Source of the DNA: Lamellibrachia satsuma
Taxonomy: Eukaryota; Annelida; Polychaeta; Sabellida; Siboglinidae
Assembly (NCBI GenBank): GCA_033239005.1
Contig: BSQZ01000096.1
Span: forward strand, 708,501-772,500
DNA length: 64,000 bases
Reading direction: 5' to 3'
Made by a program: the position numbers and the translations under genes. Positions 23,307 to 36,610 of the stretch are shown here, one piece after another. Position 1 is the stretch's first letter. Each line of letters opens with the position of its first letter. A model generated the notes under the pieces. It was not told the DNA's origin. It did no database searches and worked only from the letters and a program-made list of their open reading frames with translations.

Positions 23307-23935
23307 TCGGTATTTAAAAATCTACCTTTATTCCAAGACTATTACGTTTCTGCTAATTAATTAATTAAGTTAGATTAAGTGTTTCGTGATATCAAAGTAC
23401 ATAATCGAGTCTATAGATGTGGGGTGGGTCTTGCGGCTCAGCCATGGGACGTTCAGTATCTGCAGCCTCCGTCGGTGGATCCCAGAATTCATGTAACAGT
23501 AGCTAAATTGTATTTATAAATATGAAGCAAATTGAAATATGTGTGAAATAATGCTTTCTAATGATAAATATTGTATATATAGCATATGTAATCCAAATTA
23601 CATAGTATTGGGTTGATGCTCAGGTTCAGGCTTAAACTCGTGGGTCGGGTCAGAACGAAGCTCACTCCAATATTCAGCTGCCAAAACCTTGACCATGACC
23701 CTAAATCGTTTAACTCTCAAGTTGGGTTGAACCTTTTCGCCCTTGGTCTGACAAGCCCTCCTTGTCATATTAAAATTAAATAAATAAATTATTTTTTGCA
23801 TTTTCGTCCACGTATACATAAAGTACAAATCCATAATATAAAATGTTCGTGACATTTTAGTATTCAACATTGAGAGTAGCATGGTATATTACTGCAACGT
23901 ACTTACATTCTAGATGTAGTTACATGTTAATCATG

Positions 23936-24012
23936 ATTTACATGTACTTTTGTAGTTACGTCACATGTACTTTTGTAGTTACGTCACATGTACTTTTGTA
24001 GTTACGTCACTT
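23936..24012. repeat. 23-bp tandem repeat, about 3 copies
   Basis: Unit CATGTACTTTTGTAGTTACGTCA, three perfect or near-perfect copies ending in TTGTACTTTG. It lies about 440 bp upstream of the gene 1 start codon. TTACGTCA inside each unit resembles a half CRE site, but there is no evidence of regulation. Confidence 0.9.
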
Positions 24013-24454
24013 GTACTTTGACAAACCTGCATTGTGCGATTAAGTACATAACGTATTGCTGTAAGGCATTAACTAGCACATTACATAATCAACTTTGTAT
24101 AAATACATAACACAACTGATGAAAAATGTCGTAAAGTATTTGTTGTAATTGAGTTCTAAATTTTAATATGCCATAGTAATGTCAAGGAAAATATAGCCTC
24201 CGTCAATATAATTTGGAAAATTACCCTTAGGTAAGATTGCCAAATGTCACCGATCAACTGACAACTCCAACTGGCAACTGGTCTGAATAGATAATCAATG
24301 TGTACAGCGCACGCATAGCAACGGGTGAACTGTAAGCGTCGTATATCGAATAATGAATACACAAACCGCGACCAAGCAGTCAGCTGCACTTGCGTGACGA
24401 GTTGACATTCAATGCTATGATCGGCGCACCAGCTGTACTAGTTGACATACCACC

Positions 24455-25034
24455 ATGGGACGGAACTTCACTGAATCGGGCAAATTATTCGTGGGATTGT
24501 TGATTTTGACAGCAGTCTTTATATTTACTGTAAGACCAAGGATGTCTTCTAGACCACACGATGGTGCGCAAACCGGAGGCCGAACTGGTGGCTGCCACAT
24601 AATAGATAATACAGTGATCGTCAGAGATTTAACGACTGAACTCAATCGTAAACAGAATACGCCGTACGATGACGTCGAGCTTATGCGTAGCTACGGCCTA
24701 GAACCTAAGTTACTCAGTCGGTCTGTGGCGAGGAACCGTCCAAACAGTGACGATTTCGTGGTTCCGAATGTTGTGCACTTCATTTACTTCGGTGAAAGTA
24801 TGAAGTTTAAATTTCGACACTATCTGAGTGTCCTCGGTGCAGACAAGTTCATAAGACCAGACTATATTTTCGTTCACGGTGATGGGAAAATCAGTGGACA
24901 TTGGTGGATTAAGACATTTGCTGACATCCCAAACTTGTATCATGTGTGGCAGCGTCAACCAACGGAAATACACGGTCGCAGTATCCGTTTTGTACAACAC
25001 GCAGCGGATTTCGTTAGACTTCAATTGATGTACG
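24455..25034 (+). CDS. Glycosyltransferase gene 1 (GT32-like), exon 1
   Basis: Encodes 193 residues plus one base (phase-1 intron). The ATG sits in an ideal Kozak context (ACCACCATGG). The product looks like a type II Golgi membrane protein: a short cytosolic tail, an uncharged segment FVGLLILTAVFIFTV at about residues 12-27, a stem, then VVPNVVHFIYFG at about residues 105-116. The last is the entry strand of Gly_transf_sug (PF04488, GT32) enzymes such as A4GALT and A4GNT. The exon closes with FVQHAADFVRLQLMY, the helix before the DXD loop. Donor TACG|GTATGTAAG. Exon 2 supplies the DXD motif. Its paralog 22.6 kb downstream has the same structure. The acceptor sugar is unknown. Confidence 0.85.
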
Positions 25035-26651
25035 GTATGTAAGCAGCAGTAGAGAAATTAAACTGCTTCTTACAAAATATAAGCAAAATAAGATGGTAAT
25101 AAATGCTTGGTTACGTATACAGCGGAACATAATATTATTCATAATATAATTTTTTCATATATGTATATATATATATAATCCGCCCGTATCAGATATATTT
25201 CAATTATTTGCTTTAACACAATCATTTGACATATCCAATATACCTATTCCTTAGTTGACGCTGCTTTTTATCTTCTGGTTATACTGCCTTCTTTACATTT
25301 GAAGTACATATTTATATCAATATCCTCATATCCATCCAATATTTAAAAACGTCTACTTATTCTCCTTTTAGTATCCTGGTTAATAATATTGTCAAACCAC
25401 ATTATATTAAGCGGCTTTCATAACTAAGGTATCACAGTTTTGAAATCAACTAATTTGCTCTTCGTCTATGTCCTTCTTACAATATGGCGTCCATGTTTGT
25501 ATACAATATTCTAAGTGAGGCCTAGCTATTGCTAAGCTTTGAACAGGGGCATAATCAGTTGTTTTTTCCTTTCTTATACGTGATATATCTCCAAATTAGC
25601 CCAGAATGTGGTTAACCTTTGAAGCAGCAGTGCTCTGAAACATATATGTCAACAATATCTTTTACTACCAAGTCCCTTTCTTCATCTCCCCTTTTATATT
25701 ATTCGTCCGTGTTTCCATGTATACATTTACATTTCTTAAAACATTGATAGCATTTGCCATTTTTGGAACATTTGACAAATGTGTCCAGATCATCCTGTTA
25801 TCTATGTTTATCTGCATCTCTTTTAACCTTTCTGGATAATGTTGCTTCATCTGTGAGTTTCAGTACTTTGCTTGATACACCATCTTCCAAATAATGACCA
25901 TAATATTATATTAAGAATAATACAGTTCCTGATGCTAGTCACTGTGGAATCTCACTCAATCAATGCAAAATCCGATGTCTATTTTCAAAAATACCCATCT
26001 ACCATTAATCGATATCCTTTGTCTGTAAGCCATGTTTTATTCAGTTAGTTACACCATCATCTATACCGTGGTCTTTTAGTCTAATAACCTATAATTAATG
26101 TGATATTTTATCGAAAACTTTCTGACAATCTAAATAGACAACATACAAAGGTGACCCACTATCCGCCCACTTTGTAATCTCGTCCAACTCTCATAAGAAA
26201 TTGATTTCACGTATTAATAGGGAATCCCGTCATGTGGCATATAATTAACGTTTGTAATAATTTGTATGCAACTGGTGTTAAACTTATTATTAAATCCATT
26301 TTTAAATACCGATGTAATGTTTGCTATTTTCCATTCTGACGGAACTATGTTTCAATGACGGATTTAATGAAGGTTAAACACACATATTTATAATAGTATA
26401 TTTCCAATGTTATTTCCCAGTAGTCCGACCTTATCTCGACATTTATGTTTACCTCTTACACGACACCAACTCTTGTTATCATTCGTTATATTGCGAGCCA
26501 AATTTGTTTCAAATGTTCGTTTGAATTTTCTCATATCAGTTTTCCCTTGATTTTTTAAAGGCACACATATCTCAGTAATGCCCTCAGTCTCATATATTAA
26601 ACAAGTCCAGCAACATTTGCGTGTAGCATTTTCAGTGTTGTCTTGCTTCAG
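25035..26651 (+). other. Intron 1 of glycosyltransferase gene 1
   Basis: Begins GTATGTAAG and ends TTGCTTCAG before the shared exon 2 sequence. The splice joins TAC-G|AC to read Y-D-FGGIY and keeps the frame. The 1,617-bp intron is largely a minus-strand CR1-like relic. Confidence 0.8.
25430..26630 (-). pseudogene. CR1-like LINE relic inside intron 1 (minus strand)
   Basis: Very degenerate. The minus-strand block at 26560-26388 reads RNITNDNKSW and VGLLGNNIGNI, matching the linker VGPLEDSAGNI of the 62-kb element. About 26190-26050 corresponds to the LDFQKAFDKVPHQRLL region at the DNA level (TTTTATCGAAAACTTTCTGACAATC against TTTATCGAAAGCTTTCTGAAAATC). The left part, 25430-25990, matches the RT C-terminal part weakly. 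It is older than the copies at 2.7 and 56 kb. Confidence 0.7.
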
Positions 26652-26944
26652 ACTTCGGTGGTATTTACATGGACAACGACGTACTGGTGGCAGCATCGTT
26701 CGACCCACTTCGCAAGTACGATTTTACGTTGGACCAGGAGGGGACCACATTAGTCGCTAACGGTGTGATGCTGGCTCGACGAGGGGCTCCCTTTCTACGC
26801 GTGTGGCTGGAGACTTACCTCAACTACAAACCGAACGAGTGGTTGACGAACTCCCTCAAAATGGCGCATAACATCGCAGCCATCCTACCGCATTTGATCC
26901 ACATCGAAAACGGTTCTATGGTTTCCCGAACTACAGGCGACTAG
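26652..26944 (+). CDS. Glycosyltransferase gene 1 (GT32-like), exon 2, frame-broken
   Basis: Joined to exon 1 it starts with the DXD loop FGGIYMDNDVLVAA (metal and nucleotide-sugar binding; DND at 26672-26680), then NGVMLARRGAPFLRVWLETY and an HNIAAILPHLIHIE block. Just after HIE (about 26905-26925) the frame slips relative to the conserved downstream frame, and the reading ends at TAG 26942-26944. The ancestral frame continues as FPNYRRLDLLYKKHYDW, is then hit by TAA at 26983-26985 where gene 2 has TAT, and would end at 27102. Gene 1 is therefore probably a pseudogene or makes a protein about 50 residues short of the ancestral C-terminus. A sequencing indel could explain the frameshift but not the stop. 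Confidence 0.75.
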
Positions 26945-27174
26945 ACCTTCTCTACAAGAAACACTACGACTGGAGTAAAAATTAATGTATTCACCTATAT
27001 CAGCATGAAAATTACAAGTTTCCAGCTGGACCTGAGGAACTTAAGAATTTCAATGGTGCTTCTGGTGAAATTATGCGTCATATATACGACGCACGCACTT
27101 AATCGTAAAGGTCAGTTCATTGGCATCAGAAACGTATCGTATGACTTTAGCACAATCACAACTTTAACTTTAAT

Positions 27175-27290
27175 AGCCGCAAAGAACGGACGAACGAACG
27201 AACGAACGAACAAACAAACAAACGGAAAAACGAAAGAGCGAACGAATGAACGAAACAAACGAACGAACGAACTAAAGAACGAACTATATT
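27175..27290. repeat. (GAAC)n-type microsatellite
   Basis: ACGAACGAACGAAC runs with CAAA and GAAA interruptions. The translated RTNERTNK frame is an artefact. Confidence 0.92.
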
Positions 27291-27299
27291 TTTAAAATG

Positions 27300-28845
27300 T
27301 ATTTCAAGCTACATGCAATGTTGCAACATATAAACTGTCACGAGACTCACTTTAAGGCATCGAAACGCCTCTTTCACGAGAGCTACCGTGTGCAATATTG
27401 TACGATAATATTACTTTTGCAAATAATCTTGGCTATGAATATGTCATTGAATGATTTGTCTTTGCAACTTAAGGACACACAAGTAATAATAATAATATAA
27501 AATACTTACATTGCGCTAAAATCCTCGGGAGACCCAAGCTCTGCAGCCTGTGTAGCACGTAAAATGTCAATAGTATAATAAGCATATAATAATATCATTG
27601 TATTAGTTACCTATTCACTTTCAAAACATTTTGCAGAAGGTAACTTACTCTTAATAATGTTTTCATCGATAGCGAAACTGTTGCATAGCTCGATCACTTT
27701 GTACAATGACGCCGCTCTATAACATTATTATATTGTTCTAAATTACACTTGTCCACGTTCCACGTCTTAGCGGCGTTACTGTGTTATTGAGTTTCATGCA
27801 TGTGATCGCTCAAATGCCGGATTCACGATCAACAAGAAATCGTCAAATGTTAAAGAAGAATACGTTTTATTAGTCAAGCTTCAGTATCTAGTAAACGGTT
27901 TGAGTTTGATTTGTGTTTTGCACGTATTACATATATTGAAGGATGTGTACATATCAGTAGCCGTTTGCATGCATTTATTTACAATAAATCTGAAACTACG
28001 TTTAAAACATTGCAGAAAACAGTTTGTTACAGTGACATTTCTGTGTTGGTACACAACAATAAAACTGAACATTTAAAGCTTGTGGAACTGGTTGTGCATT
28101 ACCAGAAACACCGAAGGCTCCAAGTTCCTCAGTTCGCAGTAGTCCCTGCCTCGATCCCGCTAAGTGTTTAGATGTACCAGCATTACATATGTGCTTCTGG
28201 TTAGCCGACCGACCCTATTAAACGTAACCGACCCTAGATGTTGTTCTTACAACAAGAAAAAGAAAATACATTATTATTTATAACCCTGCATAAATCCAAG
28301 CACAAGAAAAAACATAAATCTTTGCTGCCCGACCCAATATTTAGCTGTCAAAATACCGGAAATACGTTATTTATATATGTCTGAAGATATTGTGGGTGAC
28401 ATCTTAGCAGTTGTTCCCTCTCGAGATATTCTGATGCGCATAGTAGAGAATTAGCGGGGCTACGTAGACACGCGATTGAAGTTAAGCTGCGAAAAAAATA
28501 TTGCATTTAGCAAATATTTGTGATTAATACTGTTGATAAGAATCGCATATAGTTTGTTCGTAGGTAAAACTAGTTAGATGATAACGAGGTAATTACAATT
28601 TTTACAACATTGCACGTGAGCAATAAAGGACTCCACAAAAAACAGTACCATTTGACAACCACGGCTTAAATTAAAACCCTGCCACCGGCCCTTTCAACCC
28701 ACGGATTCATGCATCAGTTGTGTGCGGTATTAATGGATCAGCTTACTGTATGCAATTTCTGAAGAATAAAACAATTTTTTATTATAGGCTGTTAATTGTT
28801 ATTGTGACATATTTGAAAATACATTCGTTTGATTTTAAGTACTTT
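27300..28845. other. No gene recognised
   Basis: AT-rich intergenic DNA. It includes the inverted short repeat at 27484-27545 (partner 19478-19535). Frames at 27911-28171 (+) and 27881-28072 (-) overlap each other and show no family signature. Confidence 0.5.
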
Positions 28846-28944
28846 TATTAAAATTGTGGATACACCTGTGGCTGTGCTATGCGTCGGATCATTCATCAGT
28901 AGTTCATGTCAAAGTTGTGGTTAAGTGCAATGTTTCACATGATT

Positions 28945-29070
28945 CAAATGCCTATGCGAATGCAAATTCCATTTTCCAGGAATGCATTCAAATGCAAATG
29001 CGAATGTTTGGGGTCGCTCTCAAATGCAAATGCAAATGCTTTGGTTACACATTTGCAAATGCATTTGAAT
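28945..29070. repeat. ATGCAAAT-rich block (octamer-like cluster)
   Basis: In about 125 bp the words ATGCAAAT, ATGCGAAT and their complement ATTTGCAT occur repeatedly (AAATGCAAATGCAAATGC at about 29025-29040, TTTGCAAATGCATTTG at 29050-29066). ATGCAAAT is the POU-factor octamer, but a transposon subterminal repeat would look the same. Confidence 0.75.
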
Positions 29071-29499
29071 TAATTTCAGTATTAGCTTTATATTAACGTT
29101 TTGTTTTAGTTGGAGAAAAAAACAACGTCATATATACAAACACATTATTAATTTATTTAATAAATGCATACATTAGTATATTATAGTAACCACTAAGTCC
29201 CACTACATACCAGTCCCACTACATTAACATGTTTGTAGAGTCATACACTGAGTCACACAGTTCGAGGCCTACAGAGGGGGTGGAAATGGGAGGGAGGAAT
29301 AGACAATTGACAGTTTACTGGGAACCATGGCAGGGAATGAGAGGCTAATCATTCAGATAGGCCAGAATTGAAGGGAACCCATGAAAATAGACTGTCCACT
29401 GGTGGGGTCACTGGGATGATAACCTGGTGGATAATTACAGCTACCACCATTATTTTCTTGCAGTAAATATTTAGGGCTGGCATTGTTAATGTTTACTCT

Positions 29500-29830
29500 C
29501 CAGATAGATTCTGCGTCGACCACGTAGCGACAGTGCCATGCCATTGTTATAAGAACGTCACTGGCTGTCCGTGGCGCGCAGAGTCGATTTCAAGATACTG
29601 GTGTTTACATACAAAGCCATGCACGACGAAGCGCCAGTGTATCTGTGTGAACTCGTGCGCCCACATCAACCGGCAAGAGCACTGCGTTCTGCCAGCAGTA
29701 ACAGTTTGGAAGTGAAGCGCACTCGTACCAAGGCTGGGGGCGGCTCGTTCGCAGTGGCCGCCACTTTACCCAACTTTATTATCGATTAAAGACACATTTC
29801 TTTCGTATCGCGTATTAGTGTATATTGCAA
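29500..29830 (+). pseudogene. L2-like LINE, RT C-terminal relic
   Basis: The frame 29571-29789 reads ARRVDFKILVFTYKAMHDEA and LVRPHQPARALRSAS, the conserved motif after the RT domain in L2/CR1-group LINEs. The true frame appears to switch within the segment. It is followed by GATTAAAGACACATTTCTTTCG, equivalent to RLKTHFFR, so only the last ~110 codons survive. Confidence 0.75.
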
Positions 29831-29962
29831 ATGAACATTGTCCTCTACTCATAGCAATTTAATTATGACTATTCCAGTAATCATATTCATGATATTTAAC
29901 ATTATTTTACCAATACATTTTTATCACTTAAACTATTACTATAGCAATATTTAGCTAAATTA

Positions 29963-30135
<173 letters not shown>

Positions 30136-30344
30136 GTGGTAAATTATATTTAAGACTTTTTGCCAATTCGTGTTTTGTCTAAATGCGTGTGTTTTGTTGT
30201 GTTTACGCGTAATGATTGTGTATGTGTGTATCCTTTTATCGGCCAGTTATGTAAGTATGCTGGTAATTGTTTGTGCATGACGCTTTTAAATAATGGTTGT
30301 ATTTGGTTACATATATTATTCTTACTGCTTTCTTGTGTAATTTT

Positions 30345-32530
30345 ATTATCCTATTACTTTATTATTTTTGGGTAAGACACGCTTCAACTTGTTTATAATA
30401 CTGATTGTCCTACAACACTTATTTGCTATTTCCTCTATATGTTTATGCCAATTTAAATATGCATATAATGCTATACCTAAGAAATTGAAATGTTGGACTC
30501 TTTCAAGGTTAACACCATCAATTATTAGTGTTGGTACTATTACCTTTTTGTTTTGCATTTGAAAAAATTTATAATTTTTTTGCCATTTTGCTACGTTGTG
30601 TTGTTCTGTATTTATCATATATATTCAGTATCTGGATTGTTTGTACCGTTTGTAAAGGACCCAAGCGCACTTACTAGAGAAGTATCATCAACATATGTAA
30701 TGAATTTAAAGATAGTACTGGCTTGTGAGAAATCGTTAATATATATTATGAATAACAGAGCACATTGAGCCTTATGGGACCCCCGTAGGTATAGGTATAT
30801 GTATAGGTAAGGCATTTAATTTAATTTGTGTCATAAATGTTTACAAATTGCTTACGGTTTGTTAAGCAACTCTTTAATAAGAGTAATGCTGATGATTCCA
30901 GCCCATAATCTTCTAATTTTCTAAGAGGATTGTGTGGTCAAGTGTATCGAATGTTTTCGATAAATCAAAAAATATATTGATGGGTAACTGGTTGTTGTGT
31001 GTAGTGATTCTATCGATTGTTTTGGAGCTGCATATTCAGTTGAATGGTGGGGTCTAAAGTAGTATTGATTATCAGACAGTAGTTTTGTATTAGTAAAATA
31101 CATGAGTAATTGTTTATTCATAATTCTTTCAAAGACGTTTGAAATAACAGGCAAAAGTGATATTGGCCTTTAATTTGTGAATAATGTGGGATAATTTTTC
31201 TTACAGGAAATAAATGTTTTAAATTTGTCAGGAAATTGTTCTATGTTCAGAACTTGATTTATTAATAATGTTAAAGGTTTTACTATTTCTGGTTCAATGG
31301 TTTTTAATAATTTCCTAGATATTCCATCAAAACCATAGCTATTTTTATTTGGAAGGTTGTGGATTATTTGTGATGCGGATTGCTCTTGTATTTTTATTCT
31401 TGTTTTTTTGAGAAATTTGGTAAATTTATTTGCATTTGTACATGGTATGCTTTCAGCAAAATCAGATCCTGTTTCCGTAAAAAATATGGTTACATTCATT
31501 AGCTATGTCAATCTTATTAGTATATGTCTTATTATTTTGTTTAAAACATGTTGGAAATCGTGTACTTAATTTGTGTCTTGATATAATTTCATTAAATGCT
31601 TTCCGTGTATTTGCTGCATTGAATTTGTATTTGTCGAAAAGTTGTTCATAGTGTAATCTCTGCTTCACGAATGTTCTGTTAAGTATTACGTTGTATGTTT
31701 TTATTGGTGCAACACGTGTTATATTCTGCATAATCAGGAGGTAGTATCTTAAGTTGTTTATTTAATTGATGTCTATGTTTAATTGATTTTAAAAGACCTT
31801 TCGTTATGCAGCTTGATTTGTTATGTCTATATTTATGGAATTTGACAACTCTAGTTTGTATGTGTTTATTTTTAGTCGTTTCTATTATTTGATCTATAAG
31901 ATTATAATTGAAATGTGTAACATCATTAGGGCTCTTGTCCATTTTGCTATAAATGCCTGACGTAGGAATGTCATGTTTAACTCTTAACAAGCCTTCATTA
32001 GTTTTCATGTGTTTCCATTTTTTTTATTGTTTTAGGATTTGATTGTTTGTTGTGTGTTGTATCCATGGAGATAAAATAGATTTGGTGATTTGAGAATTGT
32101 TTTGTACCTGCTCTGCTTTCTGGAATTGTTTTTGTTAATTTACATAAAAAATTATCTATTCATGTACCGTGTCTTTCTGATAATCTAGTCGGTAGTGTAA
32201 TTTGGGGATACATACTATGTGATGTAAGAAGATCAAAGAAATTACCAATGAGTTTATTTTCATTTAACTTTAGCAGGTATATGTTACAATCACCGGCAAA
32301 GATTACATTACGTTGTATTTGGTCAAGAGATGATAACATTAGTGAAAAATATGTTATAAACTGTTCCAGGTTATCATTTCAATTCCTCGTAGGCATATAG
32401 ATATGTCCTATTATTGCTGGTTTGGTCAAACCGCCTTCACGTGTTTTGATAATTAGCCCTTCAAAAAGTTCTTAATTATTTAGATTTTGAATAACTTCGT
32501 ATGTATATTTTGAGTCTACGTATATGATTA
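30345..32530 (-). pseudogene. Second-family non-LTR retrotransposon (Jockey-superfamily type), dead, minus strand
   Basis: Minus-strand order: endonuclease end (about 32300-32090, AGDCNIYLLKLNENKL and YPQITLPTRLSERHGT), linker (32008-31679, HKYRHNKSSCITKGLLKSIK), RT (31731-31170, NSYGFDGISRKLLKTIEPEI; 31154-30921, VISNVFERIMNKQLLMYF; 30815-30615, LLFIIYINDFSQAS and YVDDTSL), then FNFLGIALYAYLNWHKHIEE (30618-30346). The YVDD box is kept, but frameshifts and stops fall between every block. It is the same family as the plus-strand element at 41.4-46.2 kb. Confidence 0.88.
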
Positions 32531-32539
32531 ATTCTCCCT

Positions 32540-32830
32540 TTTTCCCGGGATGTTTTCCTTGTGTAATGCAATTGTGTTCGTCCGACTCCGGCCGCCGAGT
32601 GCTGGACCAATTGAAAGTGGTGGAGTAAATGGTATGATATTCCGTACAGCATAGCGTCCGACTCCGGCCGCCGAGTGCTGGACCAATTGAAAGTGGTGGA
32701 GTAAACGGGCTGATATTCCGTACAGTATAGCGTTGCCGTAGTCGATTCTGGATGTAACCATGAAGTTTGTTTCATTTGAACGAAACAGTTGCATATAATG
32801 TGTGATAGCTGTATTGTCGGCATACACAAT
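32540..32830 (-). pseudogene. L2-like LINE RT fragment with tandem duplication (minus strand)
   Basis: Minus-strand frame with RIDYGNAILYGISARLLHHF and QLVQHSAAGVGR, the post-palm region of L2/CR1-group LINEs. A segment of about 75 bp (GTCCGACTCCGGCCGCCGAG onward) is present twice in tandem at about 32579-32735, so the motif is read twice in different frames. Confidence 0.78.
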
Positions 32831-33104
32831 ACAATTAAAAACTTAGTAGCCTGTGGAAGGTCGTTGACGCATTACAAAAAAGCGTAATGATAGAACATTG
32901 TTCCACCCAAATTCGGGTAAAAACAGTTGAAAATATACTTTCGTGATTTATAAAAGTGTATAATTATTAAAGTCACTTGCACGAATTATATATGTGTTTG
33001 TTGATAGAAGATAGAAAAGTTGCAAATTCATTTATTAATTGTCAATACGTCGCATTGAAGCAGTGTGTTCCACAGTACACCCGTGGTAGTTCAAAGACCC
33101 ACAC

Positions 33105-33480
33105 ATGTTTGGACGCTTAAATCAACGCTGCCAGTGAGCTGGATTGTTTTGCAACAACCGTGTCCTTGATGCGCTGCGACGTGTTCTCTCTAGGGTTCAG
33201 GTCAGGTGCATTACCCGACAAAGGAATGACCCGAACAATGGCACTCGCGAACAATCAGGTTAGTCAGCGTGCTGTGTGACATGGAGCTTTGTTATGCATG
33301 AATACTTGACAATCGAACAGTGTCACCTGGGTCATTAGGTTGTCAGTCAGCGTGCTGCGTGACATGGAGCTTTGTTATGCATGAATACTTCACAATCCAA
33401 CAGTGTCATCTGGGTGATTAGGTTGTCAGTCAGAACTGCTTTCTGCTCAGCGTGCTGAAAAGAAAGCATAAGGGTCATGT
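33105..33480 (-). pseudogene. Tc1/mariner transposase, C-terminal half (minus strand)
   Basis: Minus-strand reading gives VFMHNKAPCHTAR, corresponding to the second catalytic region (usually DNAPCH; here the Asp is Asn), and later PREN at the position of the third catalytic residue (SPDLNPIEN). A ~92-bp segment around GACATGGAGCTTTGTTATGC is tandemly duplicated (33263-33440), so the second motif appears twice. The N-terminal half lies at 35190-35560 on the same strand, beyond a nested insertion. Confidence 0.78.
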
Positions 33481-33508
33481 ACTGATCCAGGCATCTACAG
33501 AGAGATCA

Positions 33509-33597
33509 CACAGGTTACACAATAATTACAATGTTGTATAGTGTTGCACTGTCAGATGGCTATAAGTGCATGTAAGCCAACCTTCAGTATTACTGAA
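33509..33597 (-). repeat. Inverted repeat arm, left
   Basis: CAGGTTACACAATAATTACA and the following ~65 bp are the reverse complement of 35052-35141, with few differences. The two arms bracket the LINE insertion that splits the Tc1 element. They are either terminal inverted repeats or a twin-primed inversion of the LINE 3' UTR. Confidence 0.85.
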
Positions 33598-33639
33598 CAT
33601 ATTGGTGAATTGGGAATAATGGGGAAGGAACAAGCTGGA

Positions 33640-35189
<1,550 letters not shown>

Positions 35190-35190
<1 letters not shown>

Positions 35191-35570
35191 AGTCTTTCTT
35201 GTTGCGAACTAGAGAATTATTGTCTCATCTGACCACACGGCTTTACACGAAAAGTCTAACGAGAGGTGACGGTGTTGCATGCACCAGGAAAGCTGCTTAT
35301 TTGCCATTACTGGTGTCAACCGTGTCATCATCAACTGCTGATTCAAGTGTCGTCTGATAGTTGATGCGCCGACGATAGTAGTTCTTTGTGCGTGCACTTG
35401 ACCGCGTATCTTCTTGCTGGTAGTTGAAGACGTGATTGTGCACAATCGAAAGATGAATAGGCCTTCAGATACCGATATCTTTCGCTTGGCACCTGTCGCT
35501 ACGTCAGCTTTCCGGTTTCGTGATAACGTTTCAGTACAAAACAAATAGTCGTTTTCTATAGGCTACAAAT
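35190..35570 (-). pseudogene. Tc1/mariner transposase, N-terminal half (minus strand), copy 1
   Basis: Minus-strand frame with RNRKADVATGAKRKISVSE (helix-turn-helix region), KKIRGQVHAQRTTIVGAST, STIRRHLNQQ and VWSDETIIL, whose Asp is the first catalytic residue. The frame stops where the nested LINE begins. Continuation is at 33480-33105. A second copy of the same junction lies at 51891-52510. Confidence 0.82.
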
Positions 35571-35589
35571 GGTGCTCATATTAGGTATA

Positions 35590-36610
35590 TGTCTTCAGGC
35601 ACCGATAGGTCCCAATACTGATCGTTGTGGAACCTCACTCAAAATCAAATTCCAGTTTGAAACTTCCCCATCTACTACAATACGATGTCTTCTGTCAGTC
35701 AGCCATTGTTATATCCAGTCGATTGTGCCTTCCCCGATACCATGGAATTTTAATTTAAGTAGTAGTCTTTGATGTGGTACTTTGTCTAAAGCTTTCTGAA
35801 AATCTAAGTACATAATATCTACTGGTGACCTCTCCTCTAAACACTTAGAGATTACTTCAAAAAACATAACATATTTATTAAGCATGACCTCGCTTTAGGA
35901 ATCCATGTTGAGATGGATTTAATAATAAGTTAGTCCATCATATGGTCTTTAATTAACCTTTCTGATAATTTACAAATAACTGATGTTAAACTCACTGGTC
36001 TCTAATTTTCGGACTTATTTCTGGAACCCTTTTTAAATAATGGTATGATGTTTGCTTCTTACCATTCAAAAGAAACCACTCCTTCTTTTAATGACAAAGA
36101 CTCTTGCAAATGGTCTACTGATTTGTTCTACTGTTTCCATTAGTAGTTTTGGAGGAATTCCATCGACTACATGTGATTTGTTGTCTTTCATTGCCTTTAT
36201 TTTCTTAACTACCATTTCTGGTGTTACAATTAACTGTTCTAAATAGTCCGATTTAGCCTCCTGAAATTTAGCATATGGAGCTGGTAATGAACTAATATCC
36301 TCTTTGGTAAACACTGAACTGAAATATCGATTTAGATCTTCCACCTTTAAAAACCCTTGTGATACAATATTTCTAGCACTGTCTTCTAGTGGTCCAAGCT
36401 GCATTATGTGCATATTTTTAATTTGTATAGTCTTCATCCTTTCTGGTACGCCTATAAACCCTCCACATAATTTGCTTGTACACTATTTTTCTAATAGCTT
36501 CTTTTGACAAGTGTTTCTTTCTAGACCGTTTTCCTTGTTTTTTCAAGGGAAACAAATTATCAATGATACTCTCAAATTAATATTTTAGAATGTTCCAAAA
36601 TTTAATTTAG
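35590..36610 (-). pseudogene. CR1-like LINE fragment (minus strand)
   Basis: The frame 36437-36066 reads QLGPLEDSARNIVSQGFL, DLNRYFSSVFTKEDISSL and VDGIPPKLLMETVEQI. The left part codes VPQRSVLGPI at about 35640-35620 on the minus strand, cut just after this motif. Same family as the 61141 element. Both ends are truncated. Confidence 0.88.

Noticed and set aside
24415..25024. Minus-strand frames at 24415-24645 and 24710-25024
   Set aside because: Antisense shadows of glycosyltransferase exon 1, which has the domain, Kozak start and paralog support.
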